Assembly: GCF_001293525.1 (NCBI RefSeq)
Contig: NZ_BBYR01000029.1
Coordinates: 1 to 64,000 of the forward strand
Direction: 5' to 3'
DNA: 64,000 bases
From: Pseudideonella sakaiensis
GTDB lineage: Bacteria > Pseudomonadota > Gammaproteobacteria > Burkholderiales > Burkholderiaceae_C
The position numbers and the translations under genes are program-made. Below, one piece after another: positions 39,614 through 49,151 of the stretch. The notes below the pieces were generated by a model. That model did no database searches. It was not told where the DNA came from and saw nothing but the letters and a program-made list of their open reading frames with translations. Positions within the stretch are counted from its first letter, which is position 1. Every line of letters begins with the position of its first letter.

Positions 39614-41938
39614 TCAGGCCTTCGCGGGGCTGGCGGCGCCGGCATCGGGCAGCGCCGCCTCGGCGATCAGGTGGCTGCGGCGCTCGCCGTCGTCGGCCTC
39701 GGTGTCGACCTGGCGCGCCTGCGCGTCGTACAGGCGGCGGTAGGCGCCGTCCTCGCGCGCCATCAATTCGTCGTGCGAGCCCACCTCGACCACTTGGCCG
39801 CGGTCCATCACCACCAGCCGGTCGGCCCGGCGCAGTGTCGACAGCCGGTGCGCGATCGCGATCGTGGTGCGGCCCTGCACCAGGTTGTCCAGCGCGCGCT
39901 GGATCTCCTTCTCGGTCTCGGTGTCGACCGACGAGGTGGCCTCGTCGAGGATCAGGATCTTCGGGTCGATCAGCAGCGCCCGCGCGATGCTGATGCGCTG
40001 GCGCTCGCCGCCGGACAGCCCCTGGCCGCGCTCGCCGACCAGCGAGTCGTAGCCGTGCGGCAGCCGCAGGATGAACTCGTGCGCGTGCGCGGCGCGCGCC
40101 GCGGCGACGATCTCCGCCCGCGTCGCGTCCGGCCGGCCATAGGCGATGTTCTCGGCGATGGTGCCGAAGAACAGGAAGGGCTCCTGCAGCACCAGGCCGA
40201 TGTGGCGCCGGTAGTCCGCCACGCGGTACTGCCGCAGGTCGTTGCCGTCGACCACGATGCTGCCGTCGGTCACGTCGTAGAAGCGGCAGATCAGGTTCAC
40301 GAGCGTGCTCTTGCCCGAGCCGCTGTGGCCGACCAGGCCGATCATCTCGCCCGGCCGGATCGACAGGTTGAGCCCGCGGATCACCGCCCGCGCGCCGTAG
40401 CGGAAGCCCACGTCGCGCAGCTCGATGCGGCCCTGCGGCGCCGCCAGCGGCACCGGGCGCGCCGGCTCCGGCACGTTGGAGACGTGGTCGAGGATGTCGA
40501 AGATGCGCTTCGCGCCCGCCGCCGCCTTCTGCGTCACCGAGACGATGCGGCTCATCGAATCGAGCCGCGTGTAGAAGCGGCCGATGTAGGCGATGAAGGC
40601 GGTCAGCACGCCGACGCTGATCTGGCCGCGCGAGACCAGCCAGACGCCGAAGCCCCAGACCACCAGCAGGCCGATCTCCGTCAGCAGTGACACCGTCGGC
40701 GTGAACAGGCTCCAGGTGCGGTTCAGGCGGTCGTTGACCAGCAGGTTGTGGCGGTTCGCGTCGCGGAAGCGGCCCGCCTCGCGCGACTCCTGCGCGAAGG
40801 CCTTGACCACGCGGATGCCGGGGATGGTGTCCGCCAGCACGTTGGTCACCTCCGACCAGACGCGGTCGATCTTCTCGAAGCCGGTGCGCAGCCGGTCGCG
40901 CACCAGGTGGATCATCCACGCGATGAAGGGCAGCGGCAGCAGCGTCACCAGCGCCAGCGAGGGGCTGATCGAGAACAGGATGACCGCGGTCATCAGGATC
41001 ATCAGCACGTCGGTGGCGAAGTCCAGCGCGTGCAGCGACAGGAAGACGCAGATGCGGTCCGTTTCCGAGCCGATGCGCGCCATCAGGTCGCCGGTGCGCT
41101 TGCCGCCGAAGTAGTCCAGCGAGAGCTGCAGCAGGTGCTCGAAGGTGGTGGTGCGCAGGTCGGCGCCGATGCGCTCGGACACCAGCGCCAGCAGGTAGGT
41201 GCGCGCCCAGCCCAGGCCCCACGCGGCCAGCGCGGCGCCGAGCAGGCCCGCCAGCAGCCAGCCGACCTGCCACGGGTCGATGCGCTGGCCGTTCTGGAAC
41301 GGGATCAGCACGTCGTCCATCAGCGGGATGGTCAGGTAGGGCGGCACCAGCGTGGCCGCGGTGGACGCCAGCGTCAGGATGAAGCCGAGCAGCAGCTGGC
41401 CGCGGTAGGGCCGCGCGAAGCGGCCGAGGCGCAGCAGCACCCAGGTCGACGGCGGCGCCGCGGTCTCGCGCTCGCACTGCGGGCAGTCCTCGCTGTCCGG
41501 CGGCAGCGCGGCATGGCAGCGCGGGCAGTGCGCCTCGTCCGGGCGCCAGCGGCGGCCCTCGCGCAACGCCGCCTGCTGCGCCTCGAACAGCTCCACCAGC
41601 CGCGCTGCCTGAGGCGCCCGGCCGAGGGTGTAGCGCCAGTGCGCGAGGCGGCCGCCGGCGTCGTGCAGCGCCAGCCGGCCGACGCCGCCCTGGTCGGAGG
41701 CGCTCAGGCGCAGGCCGGGGGCCAGCTCGCGGGCGGTCCAGCCCGGCGCGCCGGGTTCGCGCACCAGAAGGCGGCGCGGCGTCAGCGCGATCGCACCGGA
41801 TGCGTACCGTCCCTGGGCATCCAGGTCAACCTCCAGACTGCCGAGAACGTTCTCGTCGCTCGCGAGTTCGTCGTGCAGAGGGCGCCATCCGGCGTCCACC
41901 GGCGGATCGGAAGGTGCAACAGAATGAAAGCGTGGCAT
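39614..41938 (-). CDS. ABC exporter, cyanophycin-associated, with zinc ribbon
   Basis: This 774-residue half-transporter has membrane and ATPase domains fused. Residues 1-125 are an unusual N-terminal domain, perhaps PH-like, with ALTPRRLLVREPG. A zinc ribbon follows at Cys138, Cys141, Cys152 and Cys155. The six-helix ABC membrane domain spans about 185-470, and the ATPase has VGHSGSGKST, LSGGERQRISIARAL and ILDEATSSVD. Homologues sit beside cyanophycin synthetases elsewhere. The transported compound is unknown: it might handle Asp/Arg peptides, a lipid or a precursor. It is divergent from the synthetase genes, with 218 bases between starts. Confidence 0.88.
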   Translation of the reverse strand: MPRFHSVAPSDPPVDAGWRPLHDELASDENVLGSLEVDLDAQGRYASGAIALTPRRLLVREPGAPGWTARELAPGLRLSASDQGGVGRLALHDAGGRLAHWRYTLGRAPQAARLVELFEAQQAALREGRRWRPDEAHCPRCHAALPPDSEDCPQCERETAAPPSTWVLLRLGRFARPYRGQLLLGFILTLASTAATLVPPYLTIPLMDDVLIPFQNGQRIDPWQVGWLLAGLLGAALAAWGLGWARTYLLALVSERIGADLRTTTFEHLLQLSLDYFGGKRTGDLMARIGSETDRICVFLSLHALDFATDVLMILMTAVILFSISPSLALVTLLPLPFIAWMIHLVRDRLRTGFEKIDRVWSEVTNVLADTIPGIRVVKAFAQESREAGRFRDANRHNLLVNDRLNRTWSLFTPTVSLLTEIGLLVVWGFGVWLVSRGQISVGVLTAFIAYIGRFYTRLDSMSRIVSVTQKAAAGAKRIFDILDHVSNVPEPARPVPLAAPQGRIELRDVGFRYGARAVIRGLNLSIRPGEMIGLVGHSGSGKSTLVNLICRFYDVTDGSIVVDGNDLRQYRVADYRRHIGLVLQEPFLFFGTIAENIAYGRPDATRAEIVAAARAAHAHEFILRLPHGYDSLVGERGQGLSGGERQRISIARALLIDPKILILDEATSSVDTETEKEIQRALDNLVQGRTTIAIAHRLSTLRRADRLVVMDRGQVVEVGSHDELMAREDGAYRRLYDAQARQVDTEADDGERRSHLIAEAALPDAGAASPAKA

Positions 41939-42156
41939 GAGGCAGCGGGGCGGGAGGACGCCCCGGTCGTTCGCGGTCGCAGCGCGCGGCAAACGTCATG
42001 AGGGTCGCGGATTCTCGCCGAAGCAGCGCCGGCACGGTGCGTCCGCCGCTGGCCGCCTGGCTGGCCTCGCCGGGCGCCGGCGCCGTCGCGCGGCCGCTGC
42101 GCGGGCACAATCGGGTGTTGCTGGCCGACCGTGCCGGCGCCCCGATCCTCGCCCCG

Positions 42157-44382
42157 ATGAGCAAGAAGGACGACATCCGACTGCTGCGCGTGAATTACCT
42201 GCGCGGCCCCAATGTCTGGACCTACCGGTCGGTGCTCGAGGTCTGGCTGGACCTGGGTGAACTGGAGGACTGGCCGTCGAACCGGCTGCCGGGCTTCAAC
42301 GAGCGCCTGGTGGCGCTGCTGCCGGCACTGATCGAGCACCACTGTGGCGTCGGCGAGCGCGGCGGCTTCCTGCAGCGCCTGACCGAAGGCACCTGGGCCG
42401 GCCACGTGCTGGAGCACGTGGTGATCGAGCTGCTCAACCTGGCCGGCATGCCGACCGGCTTCGGCCAGACCCGCAGCACCTCGACGCGCGGCGTCTACCG
42501 GATGGTGTTCCGGGCGCGCGACGAGCAGGTGGCGCGCGAGGCCCTCGGCCTCGGCCACCGGCTGCTGATGGCGGCGATCAACGACGAGGCCTTCGACGTG
42601 CCCGCCGCGGTGGCCCGCCTGCGCGACGTGATCGACGACTGCTACCTCGGCCCGAGCACCGCCTGCATCGTCGGCGCCGCGACCGACCGGCGCATCCCGC
42701 ACATCCGGCTGAACGAGGGCAACCTGGTGCAGCTCGGCTACGGCGCCGCGCAGCGCCGCATCTGGACCGCCGAGAGCGACCGCACCGGCGCGATCGCCGA
42801 GGGCATCGCGCGCGACAAGGACCTGACGAAGTCGCTGCTGAAGGCGGTCGGCGTGCCGGTGCCCGAGGGCACGGTCGTCGACAGCGCGGAGGCGGCCTGG
42901 GAGGCGGCCGAGGACATCGGGCTGCCGGTCGTCGTCAAGCCGTCCGACGGCAACCACGGCCGCGGCGTCACGCTCGACCTGAGCGAGCGCGCCGACATCG
43001 AGGCCGCGTTCCACGTCGCCCAGGCGCACGGCAGCGAGGTGATCGTCGAGCGCTACCTGCGCGGCCAGGAGCACCGGCTGCTCGTGGTCGGCGGCCAGGT
43101 GGTCGCCGCCGCGCGCGGCGACGTGGCCTGGGTGACCGGCGACGGCCGCGCCAGCGTGGCCGCGCTGGTCGACGCGCAGATCAACACCGACCCGCGCCGC
43201 GGCGTCACCGAGGACTTCCCGCTCGGCCGCATCCACCTGAGCGGCCCCTCGGCCGACGAGGTGGTGCTGCTGGACCTGCAGCGCCAGGGCCTGGCGCCCG
43301 ACAGCGTGCCGGCCGCCGGCCGCCGCGTGCTGGTCCAGCGCAACGGCAACGTGGCGGTGGACTGCACCGACGAGGTGCATCCCGAGGTCGCGCATGCCGT
43401 GACGCTGGCCGCCCGCGTGGTCGGCCTGGACATCGCCGGCATCGACGTGGTCGCCACCGACATCGGCCGGCCGCTGGCCGAGCAGGGCGGCGGCATCGTC
43501 GAGGTGAATGCCGGTCCCGGCCTGCTGATGCACCTGAAGCCGGCCCAGGGTTCGCCGCGGCCGGTCGGCCAGGCGATCGTCGACCACCTGTTCGCCGAGG
43601 ACGAGAGCGGCCGCATCCCGATCGTCGGCGTGGCCGGCTCGCGCCACGGCGCGCGCATCGCCCGCCTGGTCGCCTGGCTGGTGCACCTGAGCGGCCGCCA
43701 CGTCGGCCTGGCCTGCCGCGACGGCCTGTTCCTGGACCGCCGCTGCATCGACGCCGGCGACGGCGCCCGCTACGACGCCGCGCACCGCCTGCTGATGAAC
43801 CGCAACGTGCAGGCCGCGGTGATCCAGACCGATGCCTGCGCGATCCTCGACGATGGCCTGGCCTACGACCGCTGCCAGGTCGCCGTCGTCACCGACATGG
43901 CGCTCGACCCGGCCCAGCGCCAGGCGCTCGCGCGCCACGACGTGGCCGGCGCCGAGCAGCTGCCGCGCGTGCTGCGCACCCAGGTCGACGTGGTGCTCGG
44001 CGACGGCGTCGCGGTGCTGAATGCCGGCGACGCGGCGGTGGCCGAGCTGGCGCCGCTGTGCGATGGCGACGTGATCTTCTACGCCACCGAGCCCGAGGCC
44101 GCCGCGTCGGCCGTGCTCGCCGCGCACCGGGCCGCCGGCGGCCGCGCCGTGCTGCTGCGCGGCGGCCGCGTGGTGCTCGCCACCGGCAGCCAGGAGCAGC
44201 CGCTGGCCGAACTGGGCGCGCGCCGGCGCGGTGCGGCGGCACTGCCGCCGGAGGTGCTGGCCGCCTCGGCCGCGGCCGCCTGGGCGCTCGGCATCTCGCC
44301 TGACCTGATCGCGGCCGGCATCGGCACCTTCGACGACGAGGCCGCGCCGGCCTCGCGCCCCGCCGCCGCCCGCGCGGGCTGA
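42157..44382 (+). CDS. Cyanophycin synthetase-like protein with lost Mur-ligase P-loop
   Basis: This 741-residue CphA paralogue has the N-terminal CphA domain (1-160) and an intact ATP-grasp domain with VVVKPSDGNHGRGVTLDL and IVEVNAGPGLLMH. The Mur-ligase-like part is altered: where CphA has GTNGKTT this protein has GSRHGAR (residues 494-500), which replaces the P-loop Lys with Gly. The distal Mur-ligase C-terminal domain is absent, which explains the shorter length. It resembles cyanobacterial CphA2, which joins beta-Asp-Arg units with one active site; that role is inference. It is followed by cphA after 92 bases. Start MSKKDDIRLLRVNYLRGPN fits CphA-type N-termini. Confidence 0.88.
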   Translation: MSKKDDIRLLRVNYLRGPNVWTYRSVLEVWLDLGELEDWPSNRLPGFNERLVALLPALIEHHCGVGERGGFLQRLTEGTWAGHVLEHVVIELLNLAGMPTGFGQTRSTSTRGVYRMVFRARDEQVAREALGLGHRLLMAAINDEAFDVPAAVARLRDVIDDCYLGPSTACIVGAATDRRIPHIRLNEGNLVQLGYGAAQRRIWTAESDRTGAIAEGIARDKDLTKSLLKAVGVPVPEGTVVDSAEAAWEAAEDIGLPVVVKPSDGNHGRGVTLDLSERADIEAAFHVAQAHGSEVIVERYLRGQEHRLLVVGGQVVAAARGDVAWVTGDGRASVAALVDAQINTDPRRGVTEDFPLGRIHLSGPSADEVVLLDLQRQGLAPDSVPAAGRRVLVQRNGNVAVDCTDEVHPEVAHAVTLAARVVGLDIAGIDVVATDIGRPLAEQGGGIVEVNAGPGLLMHLKPAQGSPRPVGQAIVDHLFAEDESGRIPIVGVAGSRHGARIARLVAWLVHLSGRHVGLACRDGLFLDRRCIDAGDGARYDAAHRLLMNRNVQAAVIQTDACAILDDGLAYDRCQVAVVTDMALDPAQRQALARHDVAGAEQLPRVLRTQVDVVLGDGVAVLNAGDAAVAELAPLCDGDVIFYATEPEAAASAVLAAHRAAGGRAVLLRGGRVVLATGSQEQPLAELGARRRGAAALPPEVLAASAAAAWALGISPDLIAAGIGTFDDEAAPASRPAAARAG

Positions 44383-44474
44383 GCGATGATCCGCCCGGCG
44401 GCCCGCAGGGGCCCGCCGGGCCGGCGGCCGCCGACGCCGGCGAGGCCTTCGACCCCACCCCTGGAAGTTCTCCG

Positions 44475-47060
44475 ATGGACGTATCCCGCATCCGGGCCCT
44501 GCGCGGGCCGAACCTGTGGAGCCGGCACACGGCGATCGAGGCGATCGTCTCCTGCGAGCCGGCGGAACGCTCGATCGCCGAGCTGGACGGCTTCGAGGCC
44601 CGGCTGCGCGAGCGCTTCCCGGAAGTCGGGCCGCTGCGCCCGGCGGCCTTCCCCGGCCCGATCTCGCTGGCCCACGTGCTGGAGGCGGCGGCGCTCGCGA
44701 TGCAGGCCCAGGCCGGCTGCCCGGTCACCTTCAGCCGCACCGCGGTGACGGTCGAGGCCGGCGTCTACCAGGTGGTGGTCGAGTACAGCGAGGAGGCGGT
44801 GGGCCGCCAGGCGCTGGCCCAGGCGCGCGCGCTGATCGACGCGGCGCGCGCCGGCGAGCCCTTCGACGTGGCCGCCGCGATCCGCCGGCTGCGCGAGATC
44901 GACGAGGACCAGCGCCTCGGCCCGAGCACCGGCGCGATCGTCGATGCGGCGATCGCGCGCGGCATCCCCTGGCGCCGGCTCACCAGCGGCAGCCTGGTGC
45001 AGTTCGGCTGGGGCGCGAAGCAGCGCCGCATCCAGGCGGCCGAGGTCGACGGCACCAGCGCCGTCTCCGAATCGATCGCGCAGGACAAGGACCTGACCAA
45101 GCGCCTGCTGCAGTCGGCCGGCGTGCCGGTGCCGATCGGCCAGCCGGTCGACGACGTCGACGCGGCCTGGGCTGCGGCGCAGCGCATCGGCCTGCCGGTC
45201 GTGGTCAAGCCGCAGGACGGCAACCAGGGCAAGGGCGTGACGGTCAACATCGTCAGCCGCGAGCACCTCGAGGTGGCCTACCGGGCGGCCGAGGAACACG
45301 GCCAGGTGATGGTGGAGAAGTTCCTGCCGGGCAACGACTACCGGCTGCTGGTGGTCGGCGACCGGCTGGTGGCGGCCGCGCGGCGCGACCCGCCGCAGGT
45401 GCTGGGCGACGGCGTCTCGACCATCCGCGAGCTGGTCGACCAGGTCAACACCGACCCGCGCCGCGGCGACGGCCACGCCACCTCGCTGACCCGGATGCGG
45501 CTCGACGAGATCGCGGTCGCGCGGTTGAACGTGCAGGGCCTGACGCCCGACTCGGTGCCCGAGAAGGGCCGCCGCGTGGTGCTGCGCAACAACGCCAACC
45601 TGAGCACCGGCGGCAGCGCCACCGACGTGACCGACGACGTGCACCCCGAGGTGGCCGCGCGCGCGGTGGCCGCGGCGCAGATGATCGGCCTGGACATCTG
45701 CGGCGTCGACGTGGTGTGCGAGAGCGTGCTCAAGCCGCTGGAGGAGCAGCACGGCGGCATCGTCGAGGTGAACGCCGCGCCGGGGCTGCGCATGCACCTG
45801 TCGCCGTCCTTCGGCAAGGGCCGGCCGGTCGGCGAGGCCATCGTCGGCGACCTGTTCCCGCACGGCGAGGACGGCCGCATCCCGGTGGTCGCGGTGACCG
45901 GCACCAACGGCAAGACCACCACGACGCGGCTGATCGCCCACCTGCTGGCCGGCGCCGGCCTGCGCGTGGGCATGACCAACACGGACGGCGTCTACGTCGA
46001 GGGCCGCCAGATCGACAGCGGCGACTGCAGCGGGCCGAAGAGCGCGCGCAACGTGCTGATGCACCCCGACGTCGATGCCGCGGTGTTCGAGTCGGCGCGC
46101 GGCGGCATCCTGCGCGAGGGGCTGGGCTTCGACCGCTGCTCGGTGGCCGTGGTCACCAACATCGGCGCCGGCGACCACCTCGGCCTGAACTACATCACCA
46201 CGGTGGACGACCTCGCGGTGCTGAAGCGCGTGATCGTGCAGAACGTCGCCACCACCGGCTACGCTGTGCTCAACGCCGCCGACCCGATCGTGGCCGCGAT
46301 GGCGCCGGCCTGCCCGGGCGAGATCATCTACTTCGCGGCCGACCGCCACCAGCCGGTGATGGCCACCCACCGCGCGCTCGGCAAGCGCACCGTCTTCGTC
46401 GAGGGCGACGCGATCGTCGCGGCCGAAGGCGCCTGGCGTGAGCGGCTGCCGCTGCGCGACATCCCGATCACCCGCGGCGGCGCGATCGGCTTCCAGGTCG
46501 AGAACGCGATGGCGTCGGTGGCCGCCGCCTGGGCGGTCGACATCGGCTGGCCGGCGATCCGCAGCGGCCTGGCCAGCTTCGTCAACGACGCCGACAACGC
46601 GCCCGGGCGCTTCAACCTGCTGGACATCCGCGGCGCCACGGTGATCGCCGACTACGGGCACAACCCCGACGCGATGCGCGCGCTGGTGCAGGCCGTCGAG
46701 GCGCTGCCGGCCGCGCCGGGCCAGCGCCGCTCGGTCGTCATCAGCGGCGCCGGCGACCGCCGCGACGAGGACATCCGCGAGCAGACCATCATCCTCGGCG
46801 AGGCCTTCGACGAGGTCATCCTCTACCAGGACGCGGCCCAGCGCGGCCGTGCCGACGGCGAGGTGATGGGCCTGCTGCGCCAGGGGCTGCAGGGCGCCGG
46901 CCGCACCCGGCACGTCGAGGAGATCCGCGGTGAGTTCCTCGCGATCGACACCGCGCTGTCGCGGCTGAAGCCCGGCGACCTCTGCCTGATCCTGGTCGAC
47001 CAGGTGCCCGAGGCGCTGGCGCACCTGAAGGCGAAGGCGCAGGAGCCCGCGGCGGCCTGA
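44475..47060 (+). CDS. cphA: Cyanophycin synthetase
   Basis: This 861-residue enzyme makes the storage polymer multi-L-arginyl-poly-L-aspartate. The N-terminal CphA domain has IRALRGPNLWS. The ATP-grasp domain (about 220-460, VVVKPQDGNQGKGVTVNI) adds Asp, and the Mur-ligase domain with GTNGKTT at 476-482 adds Arg. The C-terminal Mur domain has IADYGHNPDAMRAL and ISGAGDRRDEDI. It is the intact partner of the preceding degenerate paralogue. No cyanophycinase or isoaspartyl dipeptidase is in this window. Confidence 0.97.
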   Translation: MDVSRIRALRGPNLWSRHTAIEAIVSCEPAERSIAELDGFEARLRERFPEVGPLRPAAFPGPISLAHVLEAAALAMQAQAGCPVTFSRTAVTVEAGVYQVVVEYSEEAVGRQALAQARALIDAARAGEPFDVAAAIRRLREIDEDQRLGPSTGAIVDAAIARGIPWRRLTSGSLVQFGWGAKQRRIQAAEVDGTSAVSESIAQDKDLTKRLLQSAGVPVPIGQPVDDVDAAWAAAQRIGLPVVVKPQDGNQGKGVTVNIVSREHLEVAYRAAEEHGQVMVEKFLPGNDYRLLVVGDRLVAAARRDPPQVLGDGVSTIRELVDQVNTDPRRGDGHATSLTRMRLDEIAVARLNVQGLTPDSVPEKGRRVVLRNNANLSTGGSATDVTDDVHPEVAARAVAAAQMIGLDICGVDVVCESVLKPLEEQHGGIVEVNAAPGLRMHLSPSFGKGRPVGEAIVGDLFPHGEDGRIPVVAVTGTNGKTTTTRLIAHLLAGAGLRVGMTNTDGVYVEGRQIDSGDCSGPKSARNVLMHPDVDAAVFESARGGILREGLGFDRCSVAVVTNIGAGDHLGLNYITTVDDLAVLKRVIVQNVATTGYAVLNAADPIVAAMAPACPGEIIYFAADRHQPVMATHRALGKRTVFVEGDAIVAAEGAWRERLPLRDIPITRGGAIGFQVENAMASVAAAWAVDIGWPAIRSGLASFVNDADNAPGRFNLLDIRGATVIADYGHNPDAMRALVQAVEALPAAPGQRRSVVISGAGDRRDEDIREQTIILGEAFDEVILYQDAAQRGRADGEVMGLLRQGLQGAGRTRHVEEIRGEFLAIDTALSRLKPGDLCLILVDQVPEALAHLKAKAQEPAAA

Positions 47061-47069
47061 TCCGGGGCG

Positions 47070-48095
47070 TCAGCCCACGCCGGCGGCGGCGTCCATCGCG
47101 GCCATGCCGCGCGCCCAGGCCTGCGCGGCCGGCGCCCAGGCCTCGGCCGCGTCGAAGGGCTTGCTGCCGGCGACGATGCGCGCGGTCTTCAGGATCTGCG
47201 CCTTGCAGTGCGTGGAGACCGCGTCGAACTCGCGCGCGGCAGCGGCCCAGTCGCCGGCGGCGGCCGTCGGCGGGCCGCCGGCGAACCAGTCGGCCAGCCG
47301 TGCGGCCAGCTCGAACGCGGCGCCGAGCTGGCGGATGGTGCCGAAGGCCCAGCGGTGGTAGTGGTCCAGGCCGGCTTCGCGCAGCGCCGGCAGCTCGGCC
47401 GCGAGGCGTGCCGCGAAGCGCTCGACCGGGTTGTCGGCCGGGCGGCGGGCGAGGTGGATGCGCAGCTCGGCCAGCGCCAGCGCCCGCAGCTCGGCGGGCG
47501 GGCGGCGCCGCAGGCGGTCGATCTTGATCAGCTCGGCGAACAGCGGCAGCTCGGCCGCCGGCGCGCCGACGTCCAGCAGCCGGTCGAAGTCCTCGCCCTC
47601 GAGCGCGTGGTGGCCGGCGTTGTGCAGGTAGTGCAGGCGCCGCGCGCCCTCGTCGAGCGCGGTGACGACGATGCTCGTCTTGCCGTGGCGGCGCCGGTAG
47701 TCGGTGCCGGCGGTGTCGGGCATCCAGTGCGAATCGGCCTCGATGCAGGGCAGGCGGCCGGCGCCGAGGTGCTCGCGCAGGTGCTCCAGCATCGGGCGCC
47801 AGACGGTCAGCTCCTGCACGTCCAGCCCGTACAGCGTCCACAGCGCCGCGTGCGAGGGCTTGAAGAAGGTCCACTGGTCGCCCTCGAAATCGAGCGCGAG
47901 CACCACCGGCAGCATCGCGTGCGGGTCCGCGCCGAGCGCATGCACCAGCTCGATCCAGAGGTCGATGTAGCAGTTGCGCTCGGTCCACACCGACGGCGGC
48001 GCATGCAGCGCGTGCGGCACGTGCGCGGCCGGGTCGAGCCCGGGCAGCAGGTCGATGGCCGGACGCGGGCCGGCCGGCGTGGCGGGCGTGTTCAC
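47070..48095 (-). CDS. DUF1839 protein
   Basis: This 341-residue cytoplasmic protein has the DUF1839 pattern. The N half carries SVWTERNCYIDLWIELVHALG, LALDFEGDQWTFFKPSHAALWTLYGLDVQEL and EADSHWMPDTAGTDYRRRHGKTSIVV, and the C half is helical. Its fold looks enzymatic and the Cys/His content is suggestive, but no reaction is known. DUF1839 genes are typical neighbours of aminoacyl-carrier-protein ligases (recalled, not searched). It starts seven bases after the ligase stop and is probably co-translated. Confidence 0.85.
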   Translation of the reverse strand: MNTPATPAGPRPAIDLLPGLDPAAHVPHALHAPPSVWTERNCYIDLWIELVHALGADPHAMLPVVLALDFEGDQWTFFKPSHAALWTLYGLDVQELTVWRPMLEHLREHLGAGRLPCIEADSHWMPDTAGTDYRRRHGKTSIVVTALDEGARRLHYLHNAGHHALEGEDFDRLLDVGAPAAELPLFAELIKIDRLRRRPPAELRALALAELRIHLARRPADNPVERFAARLAAELPALREAGLDHYHRWAFGTIRQLGAAFELAARLADWFAGGPPTAAAGDWAAAAREFDAVSTHCKAQILKTARIVAGSKPFDAAEAWAPAAQAWARGMAAMDAAAGVG

Positions 48096-48102
48096 GCCGT
48101 CG

Positions 48103-49026
48103 TCAGGGCCACAGCGCCTGGCGCACGTCGGCCGGCCAGGCCGCCGGGTCCAGCCCGTGGTGCTTCAGCAGCGCCAGCGTCACCCGCTCCAGGCCGAAGC
48201 CCAGGCAGGCGGTGTGCGCGGTCTCGCCGCCGGCGGCGCGGATGCCGAACTTGCCGCTGAAGTGCTCCTGGTGCCAGTTGAAGGAGCAGATCGCGGTCGG
48301 CCGGTCGGCGGCGATGACCGGCACCACGATCTCGAACTTCAGCCGCTGCTCGCGCTGGCTGACCGCCATCATCTTGCCGGCGCGGCCGAAGAAGGGGTCG
48401 TTCGCGACGTCCGACTCGACGGGCAGTCCCAGGCCGCGCAGCAGCGCAAGGCCGCGGTGCAGCCAGGCGTCGCGCCAGGCCTCGACCTCGTCGGGGCGCC
48501 CGACGCGGATGAACTCGCGCATGCGGAAGGACTGCAGCCGCGTCGGCTCGGCCGACGGCTCGTGGCGGTAGCACCAGTTCTTCACCGTCACCAGCCGGCC
48601 GCCCTCGGGCAGCAGCCCGCTGAACACCGGGTAGACGGGGTAGCAGGCCGCCGGCAGCAGCATCGACTCGGTGATGTCCAGCAGGTCCTCCCAGCGCTGG
48701 CCGTCGTGCACGCGCTGCGAGAGCTCGCGCGCCTGCGCCTCCTTGCCGAAGAAGCTGTGGATGCTGCCGACGAGCTGCGGGAAATTGTCCAGGTAGCCCA
48801 GCGACTCGATCATCGTGCGCGCGATGATCGGCGGGAAGGTGAGCTCGGTGGCGCCGTCGTCGGCGGCCTCGCGCATCACGTGGGCGTCGAAGCGCTGCAG
48901 GAGGTCCTCGAACACCGGCCCGCGGCCCCAACCGCCCTGCACCGGCGTCGGGATCACGAGGCCGGCGGCGACCAGCGCCTCCATGAAGGCGGCCGGGTCG
49001 TAGAAGTCGGGGGCGGGAGCGGTCAT
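48103..49026 (-). CDS. Amino acid--[acyl-carrier-protein] ligase (SerRS-like)
   Basis: This 307-residue enzyme is related to the catalytic core of archaeal-type seryl-tRNA synthetase but lacks the tRNA-binding domain. Such enzymes activate an amino acid with ATP and load it on a carrier-protein phosphopantetheine. ELTFPPIIARTMIESLGYLDNFPQ, CYPVYPVFSG, RMREFIRVG and TACLGFGLERV are motifs of the group. Cys128, Glu171 and Cys274 match in order and approximate spacing the Cys-Glu-Cys zinc site described for Bradyrhizobium Bll0957 (residue spacing recalled from memory). The amino acid is not decided; Gly or Ala are known for relatives. Confidence 0.88.
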   Translation of the reverse strand: MTAPAPDFYDPAAFMEALVAAGLVIPTPVQGGWGRGPVFEDLLQRFDAHVMREAADDGATELTFPPIIARTMIESLGYLDNFPQLVGSIHSFFGKEAQARELSQRVHDGQRWEDLLDITESMLLPAACYPVYPVFSGLLPEGGRLVTVKNWCYRHEPSAEPTRLQSFRMREFIRVGRPDEVEAWRDAWLHRGLALLRGLGLPVESDVANDPFFGRAGKMMAVSQREQRLKFEIVVPVIAADRPTAICSFNWHQEHFSGKFGIRAAGGETAHTACLGFGLERVTLALLKHHGLDPAAWPADVRQALWP

Positions 49027-49151
49027 GGCGGGCGGCGTGGACGGAAGGAAGGGCGCCGGCGGCGCCTCGGCGGGCGCCCGGCTCCCGGCGGACGGCGGCG
49101 GCGGGCGCGCCGACCGGGGCCGGCGGGCCGCGCCGGCCGGCGCGGCGGGGC

